From: an uncultured Eubacterium sp.
GTDB lineage: Bacteria > Bacillota > Clostridia > Lachnospirales > Lachnospiraceae
Assembly (NCBI GenBank): GCA_910584245.1
Contig: CAJTZF010000011.1
Coordinates: 1 to 48,714, forward strand
Direction of reading: 5' to 3'
DNA: 48,714 nt
Shown piece after piece: positions 39,407 to 47,872 of this stretch. The notes beneath the pieces are model-generated. The model searched no databases. It saw nothing but the letters and a program-made list of their open reading frames with translations, and had not been told where the DNA came from. Made by a program: the position numbers and the translations under genes. Each line of letters opens with the position of its first letter. Positions within the stretch are counted from its first letter, which is position 1.

Positions 39407-40432
39407 ATGAATATTTTAGTGACAGGCGGAGCTGGATTTATCGGTGGAAATTTTGTGCACCATATGGTGAAGAAGTATCCGGAGGATACGATTATTAATT
39501 TGGATTTGCTCACATATGCAGGGAATCTCGAGACATTGAAGCCCGTTGAGGGAAAACCAAATTATAAGTTTGTACATGGCGATATCGCCGACCGGGATTT
39601 TATTATGAAGTTATTTGAGCAGGAACGGCCGGATATCGTAGTTAATTTTGCTGCGGAGAGCCATGTAGACCGTTCGATTACCGATCCTGGTGTTTTTGTG
39701 AGGACAAACGTCATGGGGACACAGGTGCTTTTGGACGCCGCAAAGGAGTATGGTGTAAAGCGTTTTCACCAGGTGTCTACGGATGAGGTGTACGGCGATC
39801 TTCCCCTTGACCGGCCGGATTTATTTTTCCGCGAGGATACCCCGATTCACACATCGAGTCCGTATTCGTCCAGTAAAGCGAGCGCAGATTTATTTGTTCT
39901 TGCCTACTACCGGACCTTTGGCGTTCCCGTGACGATTTCCCGTTGTTCCAATAATTATGGGCCGTATCATTTTCCTGAAAAGCTCATACCACTCATGATA
40001 TCGAGGGCATTGGCAGATGAAAAGCTCCCCGTGTATGGAAAAGGGGAAAATGTCCGCGACTGGCTTTATGTATCCGACCACTGTGAGGCGATTGACCTCA
40101 TTATACACAAAGGGAAGATAGGAGAAGTATACAATGTGGGGGGACATAATGAGAAAACGAACCTCGAAGTAGTCAAAACAATTCTTGCGGCGTTGGATAA
40201 GCCGGAAAGCCTGATTGAGTTCGTGACGGACCGGCCGGGACATGATCTCCGCTATGCGATTGATCCGATGAAGCTGGAGTCGGAGCTCGGCTGGAAGCCA
40301 CAGTATACGTTTGAGACGGGAATCCGGCAGACGATCGACTGGTACTTGAACAACAAGGAGTGGTGGGAAAATATAATTAGCGGTGAGTATGCCAATTATT
40401 TTGAAAGAATGTATGGAAAGGATCTGGCATAG
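39407..40432 (+). CDS. rfbB: dTDP-glucose 4,6-dehydratase
   Basis: Extended short-chain dehydrogenase of 342 residues from ATG 39407, preceded by GGAGG; the frame opens at TTG 39383 and an ATG at 39395 is possible. NAD-binding TGGAGFIGGNF, NFAAESHVDRSI, active-site STDEVYGDL and the Tyr-x-x-x-Lys pair in SPYSSSKASADL. VTDRPGHDLRYAIDP is a clear RmlB signature. It makes dTDP-4-keto-6-deoxyglucose, the second step toward dTDP-L-rhamnose for cell-wall polysaccharide. The next gene starts directly after its stop. Confidence 0.96.
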   Translation: MNILVTGGAGFIGGNFVHHMVKKYPEDTIINLDLLTYAGNLETLKPVEGKPNYKFVHGDIADRDFIMKLFEQERPDIVVNFAAESHVDRSITDPGVFVRTNVMGTQVLLDAAKEYGVKRFHQVSTDEVYGDLPLDRPDLFFREDTPIHTSSPYSSSKASADLFVLAYYRTFGVPVTISRCSNNYGPYHFPEKLIPLMISRALADEKLPVYGKGENVRDWLYVSDHCEAIDLIIHKGKIGEVYNVGGHNEKTNLEVVKTILAALDKPESLIEFVTDRPGHDLRYAIDPMKLESELGWKPQYTFETGIRQTIDWYLNNKEWWENIISGEYANYFERMYGKDLA

Positions 40433-41275
40433 ATGAGAGTATTGGTGACAGGTGTCAATGGACAGCTGGGTTATGATGTTGTTCATGAGCTGGAAAAACG
40501 AGGCCATGAAGCAATTGGCGTTGATATTGGCGAGATGGATATTACGAAACCGGATGAGGTTCACCGGGGAATGGAGACAGCGCATCCGGACGCGGTTATC
40601 CATTGCAGCGCTTACACAGCGGTGGACCGGGCGGAGGAGGAAGTGGACCTCTGCCGCAAAGTGAATGCGGAGGGAACGAAATATATCGCCGAGGAGTGTG
40701 CGGCCCAGGGGTGTAAGCTTTTATACCTGAGTACCGACTATATTTTTTCCGGCGATGGGGAGCGCCCGTGGGAACCGGATGACGAAGCGGCGCCCTTAAA
40801 TGTGTACGGATTGACAAAATACGAGGGCGAGCAGGAAATCAAATCGCGGATGGACCATTATTTCATCGTCCGTATTTCATGGGTGTTTGGAATAAATGGA
40901 AATAATTTTATTAAGACGATGCTCCGCCTTGGCCGAGAAAATGGGGCGGTAAAAGTAGTGGATGATCAGATTGGTTCGCCGACGTATACGGCGGATCTGG
41001 CGGTTCTTCTCGTAGATATGATAGAATCCGAGGCATATGGGCAGTATCACGCATCCAATGAGGGTGTGTGCAGCTGGTATGAGTTTGCGAAAGAAATTTT
41101 CCGGGCGGCAGGGATGGATGATGTTCAGGTGACCCCGGTGACAAGCGATGAATTTCCCGCCAAAGCAAAACGCCCCGCGAATAGCAGGATGAGTAAAGAA
41201 AAGCTTGTTGAAAAAGGGTTCAACAAGCTTCCGGCATGGCAGGATGCGGTGCGGAGATATATACAGCAGTTTTGA
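40433..41275 (+). CDS. rfbD: dTDP-4-dehydrorhamnose reductase
   Basis: 280 residues, RmlD family. NADPH-binding TGVNGQLGYDV, HCSAYTAVDRAEEE, LSTDYIFSGDGERPWEPDD, Tyr-x-x-x-Lys in YGLTKYEGEQ, and DQIGSPTYTADLA. It completes dTDP-L-rhamnose. Its ATG abuts the rfbB stop (TAGATG), which indicates translational coupling. The other two genes of the pathway (rfbA, rfbC) are not in the window. Confidence 0.96.
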   Translation: MRVLVTGVNGQLGYDVVHELEKRGHEAIGVDIGEMDITKPDEVHRGMETAHPDAVIHCSAYTAVDRAEEEVDLCRKVNAEGTKYIAEECAAQGCKLLYLSTDYIFSGDGERPWEPDDEAAPLNVYGLTKYEGEQEIKSRMDHYFIVRISWVFGINGNNFIKTMLRLGRENGAVKVVDDQIGSPTYTADLAVLLVDMIESEAYGQYHASNEGVCSWYEFAKEIFRAAGMDDVQVTPVTSDEFPAKAKRPANSRMSKEKLVEKGFNKLPAWQDAVRRYIQQF

Positions 41276-41292
41276 TGTAAGCTGCTGTATAT
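41259..41292. terminator. Long hairpin at the end of rfbD, between convergent genes
   Basis: Perfect 11-bp inverted repeat ATATACAGCAG (41259-41269) / CTGCTGTATAT (41282-41292), overlapping the rfbD stop codon. No T-run on either strand, so its terminator role is uncertain. Confidence 0.5.
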
Positions 41293-41307
41293 GTGCGTTA
41301 TCGTTCT

Positions 41308-43689
41308 TCAGTGATATTTACATTTCTCTGTTGGAACACTTCCCTTTGCAAAGTACTCCTTTTTGGAATTGGGGCTATAATGGCCTTCTGGCGCCAATTT
41401 CCCGCATATAGTACAAATATAAGCAGTCGTAATGGAATCGGGTTTTGTAAATTCAGCCACTTCGTGAGGGCTGTTGACATCCGCCGTTTCATAGCGGCTG
41501 TTTATATTTTCCATAATTACGCGCCAGATTTCTTTGTGGTACGTTGTGTTTGACTGGATTTCGCTTGCGTCGAAACCGCCCCAAATGCCGGCGGTGAGAT
41601 ATGGGGTGTAGCCGACAAACCACAAATCTTTATTATCCGTAGTGGTTCCGGTTTTTCCCGCGAGCGGCATTTGAAGACTGGCGAATTGAACAGCGGTGCC
41701 GGTACCGGATTTTACAACATCGCGCATGGCATCGGTCAAGAGCCAGGCAGTTGAATCCTTCATCACCTGCTTACTGTCCGGACGTGATTTATCTAGCAAC
41801 ACATTTCCATCGTGGTCGATAATTTTCGTATAAAAAGTTGCTTCGTTGTAGAGGCCGTTATTCGCGATACTGGCAAAAGCGGTAGTCAGTTCCAGATTTG
41901 ACACTCCTTTTGTAAGGCCGCCTAAAGCCATCGGCAGCGCGATATCTGAAAATATTTTACCGGATGAGTCGGTATAGCTGTCCACAAGGGAGGTAAAACC
42001 GAGGTTCAATAAATAGTCAAAACCGATTTTGGGCGTGACCTGTTCTAATGTTTTAACAGCGATTACGTTCATAGAATCCACGATTGCTTTCCGGATGGAG
42101 GCATTTCCCCGGTAGCCCTGGTACCAATTGTTGACGAGGCGCTTGGTCCCCGGATAATAATAAGGTTCGTCCACTTGTACCGTAGCCAGGTTCATCCCCG
42201 CGGTATCTAATGCCGGTAAATAGGTAGACAGGATTTTGAAGGTGGATCCAGGCTGTCTCAGGGAAGTCGTTGCCCGGTTCAGTGTCCGGCTCGCCGTTTT
42301 TTCGCCGCGTCCGCCGGTAACGGCCTTGACTTGTCCTGTATACTGGTCCATGACGAGGAACGATACCTGTGGCTGGATAATATATTCGATTTTTTCCCCT
42401 TCTACGGTTTTTCCCTTGCTCATTGCTTTTTTGTAGATTTTGATATACTTGTCCGCGCCTTTTTTATTCGTATAATATAAGCTGACAGACTGCTTTTTCT
42501 TTTTGGCAAACCAGTTTATCATTGTGCCGGCATTGTAATTATGCGCATTGCCCTCACTATCTACTACAGTCAGCTGGTAGCTGAGCTGGTAGGTGGTGCC
42601 AGGCGGATAATATGAGTCGTCGTTGATTACGCTGTCGCAAATTTTTTGCATAGAGGTATCCTGTGTGGAGTGGATCGTCAATCCTCCCCGGTAAAGGGCA
42701 TTGTACGCCTGGGTTTCGGTGTAGCCAAGCTCCTCTTTCATATCAACAATGACTTGATCAATGAGCGAATCGGTAAAATAGGAAGTCGTCGTTTGGTTCT
42801 GTGTCGTTTCTTTATTTACGGACTTAATTCGCGCGTACACCTTGTCGGCTACTGCATCGTCATATTCCTGGGATGTGATATATCCCTGTTCTTTCATATA
42901 GGAGAGGATCGTCGCCCTTTTTTTGGCATTCATCTTCGGATGGGTAATCGGATTGTAGCCGGACGGGTTCTGCGTGATACCTGCGAGCACGGCAGATTCC
43001 GAAATCGTCAGTTTTGATACGTCTTTATTGAAATACCGTTTGGAGGCCGCCTGCACCCCTAGTGTATTCTGTCCGAGGTTGATCGTATTCAGGTAATACT
43101 CAATAATTTGTTTTTTTGAAAGCTTATTCTCAAGCTGGATGGCGAGATATTGCTCCTGGATTTTCCGTTCTACTTTCTGGATCAGCGTTGCCTCCTCGCC
43201 GCCGCCAAATACTTGGTTTTTCAAAAGCTGCTGCGTAATCGTGCTGGCGCCCTGCCGGAATTTTCCGCCGTTTGACAGACCGCTGAAGGTGGCGCGGAAT
43301 ATGCCCTGTAAGTCGATGCCGTCGTGCGTCCAAAAGCGCTCGTCCTCGATTGCTACAAATGCGTTTTGAAGATGCATGGGAATTTTGTCAAGAGTAGCGT
43401 ATTCACGGTTCGCCTCTTTGCCGACGAGCGTCTGGATCACTTTTCCCTTGGAATTTAAAATGGTAGTCGCATATCCTTCTGGCACCACATTGATGGATTC
43501 GATGCTGGGAGCCGTTTCCATCAGGCCGTTAATCGCCCCTGCAAGGGCGCTGATCCCGGTTACGGTACATACTACGAAAAATATGAGAAGCAATCTTGCA
43601 ACTGCGACTTTTGCTTTGTGTATTCGGTGAGTGGCTGGCGATTTGAGAGTTTTCGCCTTCGCCATTGTTTTCTTTTTACTGAAATTCAT
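41308..43689 (-). CDS. Class A penicillin-binding protein (PBP1A type)
   Basis: 793 residues, bifunctional peptidoglycan synthase. A basic cytosolic tail, one membrane anchor (about 29-50), then a GT51 transglycosylase: catalytic Glu115 in AIEDERFW, GASTITQQLLKN, EYYLNTINLGQN. Transpeptidase motifs: active-site Ser in RQPGSTFK, Ser-x-Asn as DSMNVI, and KTGTT. The last ~40 residues carry a CTICGKLAPEGHY ... EKC Cys-containing tail that is not part of the catalytic domains. It builds wall on the outer face of the membrane and is transcribed away from yigZ. Confidence 0.95.
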   Translation of the reverse strand: MNFSKKKTMAKAKTLKSPATHRIHKAKVAVARLLLIFFVVCTVTGISALAGAINGLMETAPSIESINVVPEGYATTILNSKGKVIQTLVGKEANREYATLDKIPMHLQNAFVAIEDERFWTHDGIDLQGIFRATFSGLSNGGKFRQGASTITQQLLKNQVFGGGEEATLIQKVERKIQEQYLAIQLENKLSKKQIIEYYLNTINLGQNTLGVQAASKRYFNKDVSKLTISESAVLAGITQNPSGYNPITHPKMNAKKRATILSYMKEQGYITSQEYDDAVADKVYARIKSVNKETTQNQTTTSYFTDSLIDQVIVDMKEELGYTETQAYNALYRGGLTIHSTQDTSMQKICDSVINDDSYYPPGTTYQLSYQLTVVDSEGNAHNYNAGTMINWFAKKKKQSVSLYYTNKKGADKYIKIYKKAMSKGKTVEGEKIEYIIQPQVSFLVMDQYTGQVKAVTGGRGEKTASRTLNRATTSLRQPGSTFKILSTYLPALDTAGMNLATVQVDEPYYYPGTKRLVNNWYQGYRGNASIRKAIVDSMNVIAVKTLEQVTPKIGFDYLLNLGFTSLVDSYTDSSGKIFSDIALPMALGGLTKGVSNLELTTAFASIANNGLYNEATFYTKIIDHDGNVLLDKSRPDSKQVMKDSTAWLLTDAMRDVVKSGTGTAVQFASLQMPLAGKTGTTTDNKDLWFVGYTPYLTAGIWGGFDASEIQSNTTYHKEIWRVIMENINSRYETADVNSPHEVAEFTKPDSITTAYICTICGKLAPEGHYSPNSKKEYFAKGSVPTEKCKYH

Positions 43690-43715
43690 AGGATCCTTCC
43701 TTTCTTTCCTTAACT

Positions 43716-43744
43716 ATTATATCAAAAATGCTTGCAAAGGAAAA
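43716..43744 (-). promoter_or_regulatory. Possible promoter of the PBP gene
   Basis: Minus strand: TATAAT (43721-43716) with a preceding TG (TGATATAAT). The -35 region TTTTCC at 17 bases is weak. The start codon is 27 bases downstream. Confidence 0.4.
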
Positions 43745-43804
43745 GAAAAATTAGTAAACTAGTGTAAAGAATTATAAAAAACAATGTGAAAGGAATCGAA
43801 ATAG

Positions 43805-44437
43805 ATGTCTTTTTCCCTAAAAATCGTTTATAAGGGCGGTATCGGTGAGATCATAGAAAAAAAATCCAGGTTTATTGCCCAGGTTTTTCCCATACAGACG
43901 GAGGAGGAAGCTCTCACACTTCTGGCCGGAGTGCGCAAAAAACACTATGATGCCAGGCACAATTGTTTTGCCTATGTGTTGGGGGAGAAAAATGAGACAG
44001 AGCGGTGCAGCGACGACGGGGAACCTTCCGGCACGGCGGGCAGGCCGATGCTGGATATCATAACCGGTCAGGGCATTCATGATGTGCTCGTAGTCGTGAC
44101 CCGGTATTTTGGCGGCACGCTGCTCGGGACAGGAGGACTTGTGCGGGCCTATTCTGCCGCGGTTAAGGAGGGGCTGGCAAACTGTACGATTTTGGAGAAA
44201 TGCAGGGGGTATCTGGTTACGGTCAGGACCGATTACAATAATCTTGGGAAAATTCAGTACGCCGCCGCGGAAATGGAGCTTGCGGAGGAGCATTCGGAAT
44301 ACGGTGAGCAGGTGGAGATTGCCTACATGGTTCCCGAAGAAAAGGTGGCAGCCTTTGAACGGCAAGTAACGGAAAAGACGGGTGGGAAAAGTTACATAGA
44401 CAGAGGTGACGAAACATGGATTTACTTGAATACATGA
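43805..44437 (+). CDS. YigZ/IMPACT family protein
   Basis: 210 residues. The N-terminal UPF0029/IMPACT domain has KKSRFIAQVFPI, ARHNCFAYVLG, SDDGEPSGTAGRPMLDII and VTRYFGGTLLGTGGLVRAYS, which are strong family signatures. A C-terminal domain of unknown fold follows (about 140-210). The biochemical role is not settled for bacterial members; a link to translation is suspected from eukaryotic IMPACT. Its 3' end overlaps rarA by 22 bases in another frame. Confidence 0.93.
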   Translation: MSFSLKIVYKGGIGEIIEKKSRFIAQVFPIQTEEEALTLLAGVRKKHYDARHNCFAYVLGEKNETERCSDDGEPSGTAGRPMLDIITGQGIHDVLVVVTRYFGGTLLGTGGLVRAYSAAVKEGLANCTILEKCRGYLVTVRTDYNNLGKIQYAAAEMELAEEHSEYGEQVEIAYMVPEEKVAAFERQVTEKTGGKSYIDRGDETWIYLNT

Positions 44438-45741
44438 GTGAAAAAAACATGGAAAAGGAAGCGCCCCTCGCTTCGAGGCTCCGGCCGTCTACGTTGGACG
44501 AGGTGGTGGGGCAGGAGCATATAATAGGGAAGGACAAGCTTCTCTACCGGGCAATCCAGGCTGATAAGCTGAGTTCGATTTTATTATACGGGCCGCCTGG
44601 TACGGGTAAGACAACTCTTGCCAAAGTCATTGCGGGAACGACAAAGGCGCAATTTCTACAGATCAATGCGACGTCTGCCGGTAAAAAGGATATGGAAGAG
44701 GTGGTGAGGCAGGCAAAAGAAAATAAGGGGATGTATGATAGAAAGACGATTTTGTTTATTGACGAGATTCACCGCTTTAACAAAGGGCAGCAGGATTATC
44801 TTTTGCCGTTTGTGGAGGATGGCACGGTAGTTTTGGTTGGTGCAACCACGGAAAATCCGTATTTTGAGGTGAACGGGGCGTTGCTTTCCCGATCTGTCAT
44901 TTTTGAGCTGCATCCGCTGTCGAAGGAAAATATCCGGCAGCTTCTTTTGCGGGCGGTGACGGATTGTGAAAAGGGACTGGGAAGTTATCAGGCCGTCATC
45001 GAAGAGGATGCGCTTGAATTTTTGGCGGATATCAGCGGGGGGGATGCAAGGACGGCGTTAAATGCCATCGAGCTTGGCGTGCTGACGACGGAGCGCGCGC
45101 AGGACGGGAAAATCCATATCACACTGGAGGTGGCTGGGGAGTGTATCCAGAAGAGGACGCTTAAGTATGATAAAAATGGGGATAACCACTATGACACGAT
45201 TTCGGCATTTATTAAGAGTATGCGGGGATCCGACCCGGATGCGGCAGTCTATTACCTTGCCCGAATGCTTTATGCGGGGGAGGATATTAAGTTTATTGCC
45301 CGCAGAATTATGATTTGCGCGTCTGAGGACGTGTCGAATGCGGACCCGCAGGCGCTTGTAGTTGCCACCCAGGCGGCGCAGGCCGTTGAGCGGCTCGGTA
45401 TGCCGGAGGCGCGCATTGTACTGGCACAGGCGGCCGCATATGTGGCGTGCGCCCCGAAGAGCAATTCTGCGATTATGGCGATTGATGCGGCGATGCAGTA
45501 CGTAGCAACCCATCCGAATCACAAGATTCCCGTTTATCTCCAGGATTCCCATTATAAAGGGGCGGCGAAGCTGGGACATGGCATCGGTTACCAATATGCG
45601 CATGATTACGAAAATCACTATGTAAACCAGCAGTATTTACCGAATGAAATAAAGGACATGGAATTTTATAAGCTGTCCGACCAGGGGAGGGAGAAAGAGT
45701 TAAGAGAGTATCTTCATTTTATAAAAGGAAAGGAGGATTGA
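44416..45741 (+). CDS. rarA: Replication-associated recombination protein A (RarA/MgsA AAA+ ATPase)
   Basis: 441 residues. Starts MDLLEYMSEKN, then LASRLRPSTLDEVVGQEHII; Walker A YGPPGTGKTTLAKV, Walker B ILFIDEIHRFNKGQQD, sensor 1 GATTENPYFEVN, then the RarA-specific C-terminal region with DTISAFIKSMRGSDPDAAVY and LPNEIKDMEFY. It acts at stalled replication forks; bacterial members are clamp-loader-like tetramers. The ATG lies within the end of yigZ with ribosome site AGAGGTGACG. Confidence 0.96.
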   Translation: MDLLEYMSEKNMEKEAPLASRLRPSTLDEVVGQEHIIGKDKLLYRAIQADKLSSILLYGPPGTGKTTLAKVIAGTTKAQFLQINATSAGKKDMEEVVRQAKENKGMYDRKTILFIDEIHRFNKGQQDYLLPFVEDGTVVLVGATTENPYFEVNGALLSRSVIFELHPLSKENIRQLLLRAVTDCEKGLGSYQAVIEEDALEFLADISGGDARTALNAIELGVLTTERAQDGKIHITLEVAGECIQKRTLKYDKNGDNHYDTISAFIKSMRGSDPDAAVYYLARMLYAGEDIKFIARRIMICASEDVSNADPQALVVATQAAQAVERLGMPEARIVLAQAAAYVACAPKSNSAIMAIDAAMQYVATHPNHKIPVYLQDSHYKGAAKLGHGIGYQYAHDYENHYVNQQYLPNEIKDMEFYKLSDQGREKELREYLHFIKGKED

Positions 45742-45742
45742 A

Positions 45743-45985
45743 ATGGAAGAACAATCGGCAAAAAAGGATAAACCGGTGAGCTCGTATCCGAAAGGGGCCC
45801 GTATCATAGCGGCTGTAGGAGCAGTGCTGCTCGTTTTGATGTATATTATTACCCTTATTGCAGCTCTGACGACGTCTCCTGCGTCCCCGGGGCTGTTTAA
45901 GGTGTGTCTGGGCGGTTCAATCCTGCTGCCTATTATGCTTTGGCTTTATATCCGTTTTGCGAAGTTGTGGAGCGGAGAGAAGTAG
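45743..45985 (+). CDS. Small membrane protein of unknown function
   Basis: 80 residues. A charged N-terminus (EEQSAKKDKP), then two predicted membrane segments: IIAAVGAVLLVLMYIITLIAAL (about 25-46) and CLGGSILLPIMLWLYIRFA (about 55-73). It starts one base after the rarA stop with an AAAGGAGGATTGAA ribosome site, so it is co-transcribed with rarA. Family not recognised; small proteins of this type occur beside rarA/tgt in Clostridia, but the function is unknown. Confidence 0.8.
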   Translation: MEEQSAKKDKPVSSYPKGARIIAAVGAVLLVLMYIITLIAALTTSPASPGLFKVCLGGSILLPIMLWLYIRFAKLWSGEK

Positions 45986-46018
45986 TTCGAATATTGACGA
46001 TACGTTATGGAGGAAGTT

Positions 46019-47158
46019 ATGTTTGAGATTATTGCGAGAGAGGGAAGAGCGAGAAGCGGTGTGTTCCGAACGCCACACGGGGATATTCAGACACCGGTTT
46101 TTATGAATGTAGGAACCGTTGCGGCGATCAAGGGAGCAGTTTCGACGATGGATTTGAAGGATATTGGTACGCAGGTGGAGCTATCCAACACGTATCATTT
46201 GCATGTACGTCCGGGGGACGAGGTTGTCAGACAGCTCGGGGGACTGCACCGGTTCATGAACTGGGACCGGCCAATTTTAACGGATTCCGGCGGGTTTCAG
46301 GTGTTTTCACTGGCGGGGCTCCGAAAAATTAAAGAAGAGGGAGTTTATTTCCAATCGCATATTGACGGAAGAAAGATTTTTATGGGGCCGGAGGAGAGTA
46401 TGCAGATCCAGTCAAATCTGGCGTCGACAATCGCTATGGCATTTGACGAGTGCGCCCCCCATCCATGTACAAGGGACTATATGGAAGCGTCGGTCGCCAG
46501 GACGACGAGATGGCTGGAGCGATGCAAGGATAAGATGCAGCAGCTCAATGCAAGGGAGGATACTATAAATAGGAAGCAGATGCTCTTTGGCATTAACCAG
46601 GGAGGCACATTCGAGGACATTCGTATCCGCCACGCACAGCAGATCGGGGAAATGGATCTGGACGGGTATGCGGTTGGGGGCCTGGCGGTCGGGGAGAGCC
46701 ATGAGGAAATGTACCGCATACTGGACGCCGTTGTGCCTGAATTTCCAAACGGTAAGCCCGTGTATCTTATGGGGGTCGGAACACCGGCCAATATTTTGGA
46801 AAGCGTGGAGCGGGGCGTCGACTTTTTTGACTGTGTGTATCCGGCGAGGAATGGCAGGCATGGACATGCCTACACGAACTTCGGAAAGATGAATCTGATG
46901 AACAAGCGGTTTGAACTGGATGACCGGCCGATTGAAGAGGGATGCCGGTGCCCGGCGTGCCGGCATTACTCGCGTGCATATATTAGACACCTGCTTAAAG
47001 CAAAAGAAATGCTGGCGCTTCGATTATTAGTCTTGCATAATCTTTATTTTTATAATACAATGATGAGTGAGATTCGTGAAGCAATTAGAACAAATAGCTT
47101 TGCTGAATACAAAAAGAAGAAGTTGGATTTGATGGAATCAGGTGATTGCGGAATCTGA
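46019..47158 (+). CDS. tgt: Queuine tRNA-ribosyltransferase
   Basis: 379 residues from ATG 46019, with GGAGGA 4 bases upstream; an ATG at 46007 inside that site is unlikely. It exchanges guanine 34 of tRNAs with GUN anticodons for preQ1. Seen: TPVFMNVGTVAAIKG, the SNTYHLHVRPGDEVV region, active-site DSGGFQVFSL, GINQGGTFEDIR, GGLAVGESHEEMY, PARNGRHGHAY, and the zinc site CRCPACRHYSR followed by the HNLYFY His. Followed 21 bases later by yajC, the usual arrangement in many bacteria. Confidence 0.97.
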   Translation: MFEIIAREGRARSGVFRTPHGDIQTPVFMNVGTVAAIKGAVSTMDLKDIGTQVELSNTYHLHVRPGDEVVRQLGGLHRFMNWDRPILTDSGGFQVFSLAGLRKIKEEGVYFQSHIDGRKIFMGPEESMQIQSNLASTIAMAFDECAPHPCTRDYMEASVARTTRWLERCKDKMQQLNAREDTINRKQMLFGINQGGTFEDIRIRHAQQIGEMDLDGYAVGGLAVGESHEEMYRILDAVVPEFPNGKPVYLMGVGTPANILESVERGVDFFDCVYPARNGRHGHAYTNFGKMNLMNKRFELDDRPIEEGCRCPACRHYSRAYIRHLLKAKEMLALRLLVLHNLYFYNTMMSEIREAIRTNSFAEYKKKKLDLMESGDCGI

Positions 47159-47179
47159 CATCGAGAATTTAGGAGGTAC

Positions 47180-47461
47180 ATGGCAATGGGCAGTACAGTA
47201 GGTATGCTTATTTATGTAGTTATCATTATCGCTGTCTTTTATTTCATTGCGATCCGGCCGCAGAAGAAACAGGAGAAGGAGCACCAGGCGTTGATTGCCG
47301 GTGTGGCAGTCGGTGACAGCATCCTTACGACAAGCGGTTTTTATGGCGTGGTGATTGACATTCCAGATGATAATGTCGTGATCGTAGAATTCGGCGGCAA
47401 TAAAAACTGCCGGATCCCGATGAAACGGGAAGCGATCGTCGAAGTGGATAAGGCGGCATGA
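47180..47461 (+). CDS. yajC: Preprotein translocase subunit YajC
   Basis: 93 residues, or 91 if the ATG at 47186 is used, which has better spacing from AGGAGG at 47171-47176. One N-terminal membrane segment (MLIYVVIIIAVFYFIAI), followed by the family hallmark RPQKKQEKEHQALI and a small cytosolic beta domain VAVGDSILTTSGFYGVVIDI. It is an accessory of the Sec translocon (SecDF-YajC). It sits after tgt as expected; secD/secF are not in the window. Confidence 0.96.
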   Translation: MAMGSTVGMLIYVVIIIAVFYFIAIRPQKKQEKEHQALIAGVAVGDSILTTSGFYGVVIDIPDDNVVIVEFGGNKNCRIPMKREAIVEVDKAA

Positions 47462-47463
47462 AT

Positions 47464-47518
47464 AAGTTTCTGATATGGGCAGAAGGATAAACTATCTTCT
47501 GTCCCATATCAGAAACTT
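47464..47518 (+). terminator. Very long near-perfect hairpin after yajC
   Basis: AAGTTTCTGATATGGG + CAGAAG pairs with CTTCTG + (T bulge) + CCCATATCAGAAACTT: 22 base pairs with one bulged base and a 10-base loop. It begins just after the yajC stop. It lacks a T-run (TTATGTG follows), so it may be a terminator or a stabilising 3' end. Confidence 0.6.
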
Positions 47519-47742
47519 TATGTGCTGTTAGGGGGCGAAAACGAGAGGCCCCATGAATTTATCACCATATAGGTGAATCATATGTTCTGGCATTTTCTTT
47601 GATCCATTTTTCTATTATTATGTTTCCAGGTAGAAAACCTTAGTTTTTTACTGTTCATTTTAACTGGCGTCATAGCCGTTTCCTTATTTTACCCTTCCCA
47701 TTCAGTTGATAATTTTCCATGTTTTTTGCTGTTACATTTTCA

Positions 47743-47770
47743 TTGTATTTTCCTTATATCCCTATATAAT
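47743..47770 (+). promoter_or_regulatory. Promoter of the last Lys-rich Ig-like gene
   Basis: TTGTAT (47743-47748), 16-base spacer, TATAAT (47765-47770). The leader is about 95 bases and contains the GCGCTGTTT/AAACAGCGC stem. Confidence 0.65.
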
Positions 47771-47812
47771 TAATATTATACATATGGAAGGAAAAAATGA
47801 ATTTGTGTCTTG

Positions 47813-47855
47813 GCGCTGTTTGGCACAAATATTGGGAGTACACATAAAACAGCGC
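47813..47855 (+). promoter_or_regulatory. 5'-leader stem-loop ahead of the last gene
   Basis: Perfect 9-bp inverted repeat GCGCTGTTT / AAACAGCGC with a 25-base loop. It ends about 8 bases before the GAGGTGAAACA ribosome site of the gene at 47873. It could modulate translation; that is inference. Confidence 0.4.
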
Positions 47856-47872
47856 AGAAACGAGGTGAAACA

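Larger units (their letters stand above)
47462..47872. other. Intergenic region (411 bases) with hairpins and a promoter
   Basis: After the long hairpin there are small inverted repeats (GGGGC ... GCCCC near 47532-47553; TCACC-ATATA-GGTGA near 47561-47575), then a T-rich stretch and a promoter at 47743-47770. An inverted repeat GCGCTGTTT / AAACAGCGC (47813-47821 and 47847-47855) lies in the leader just before the next ribosome site. No gene was seen. Confidence 0.6.
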
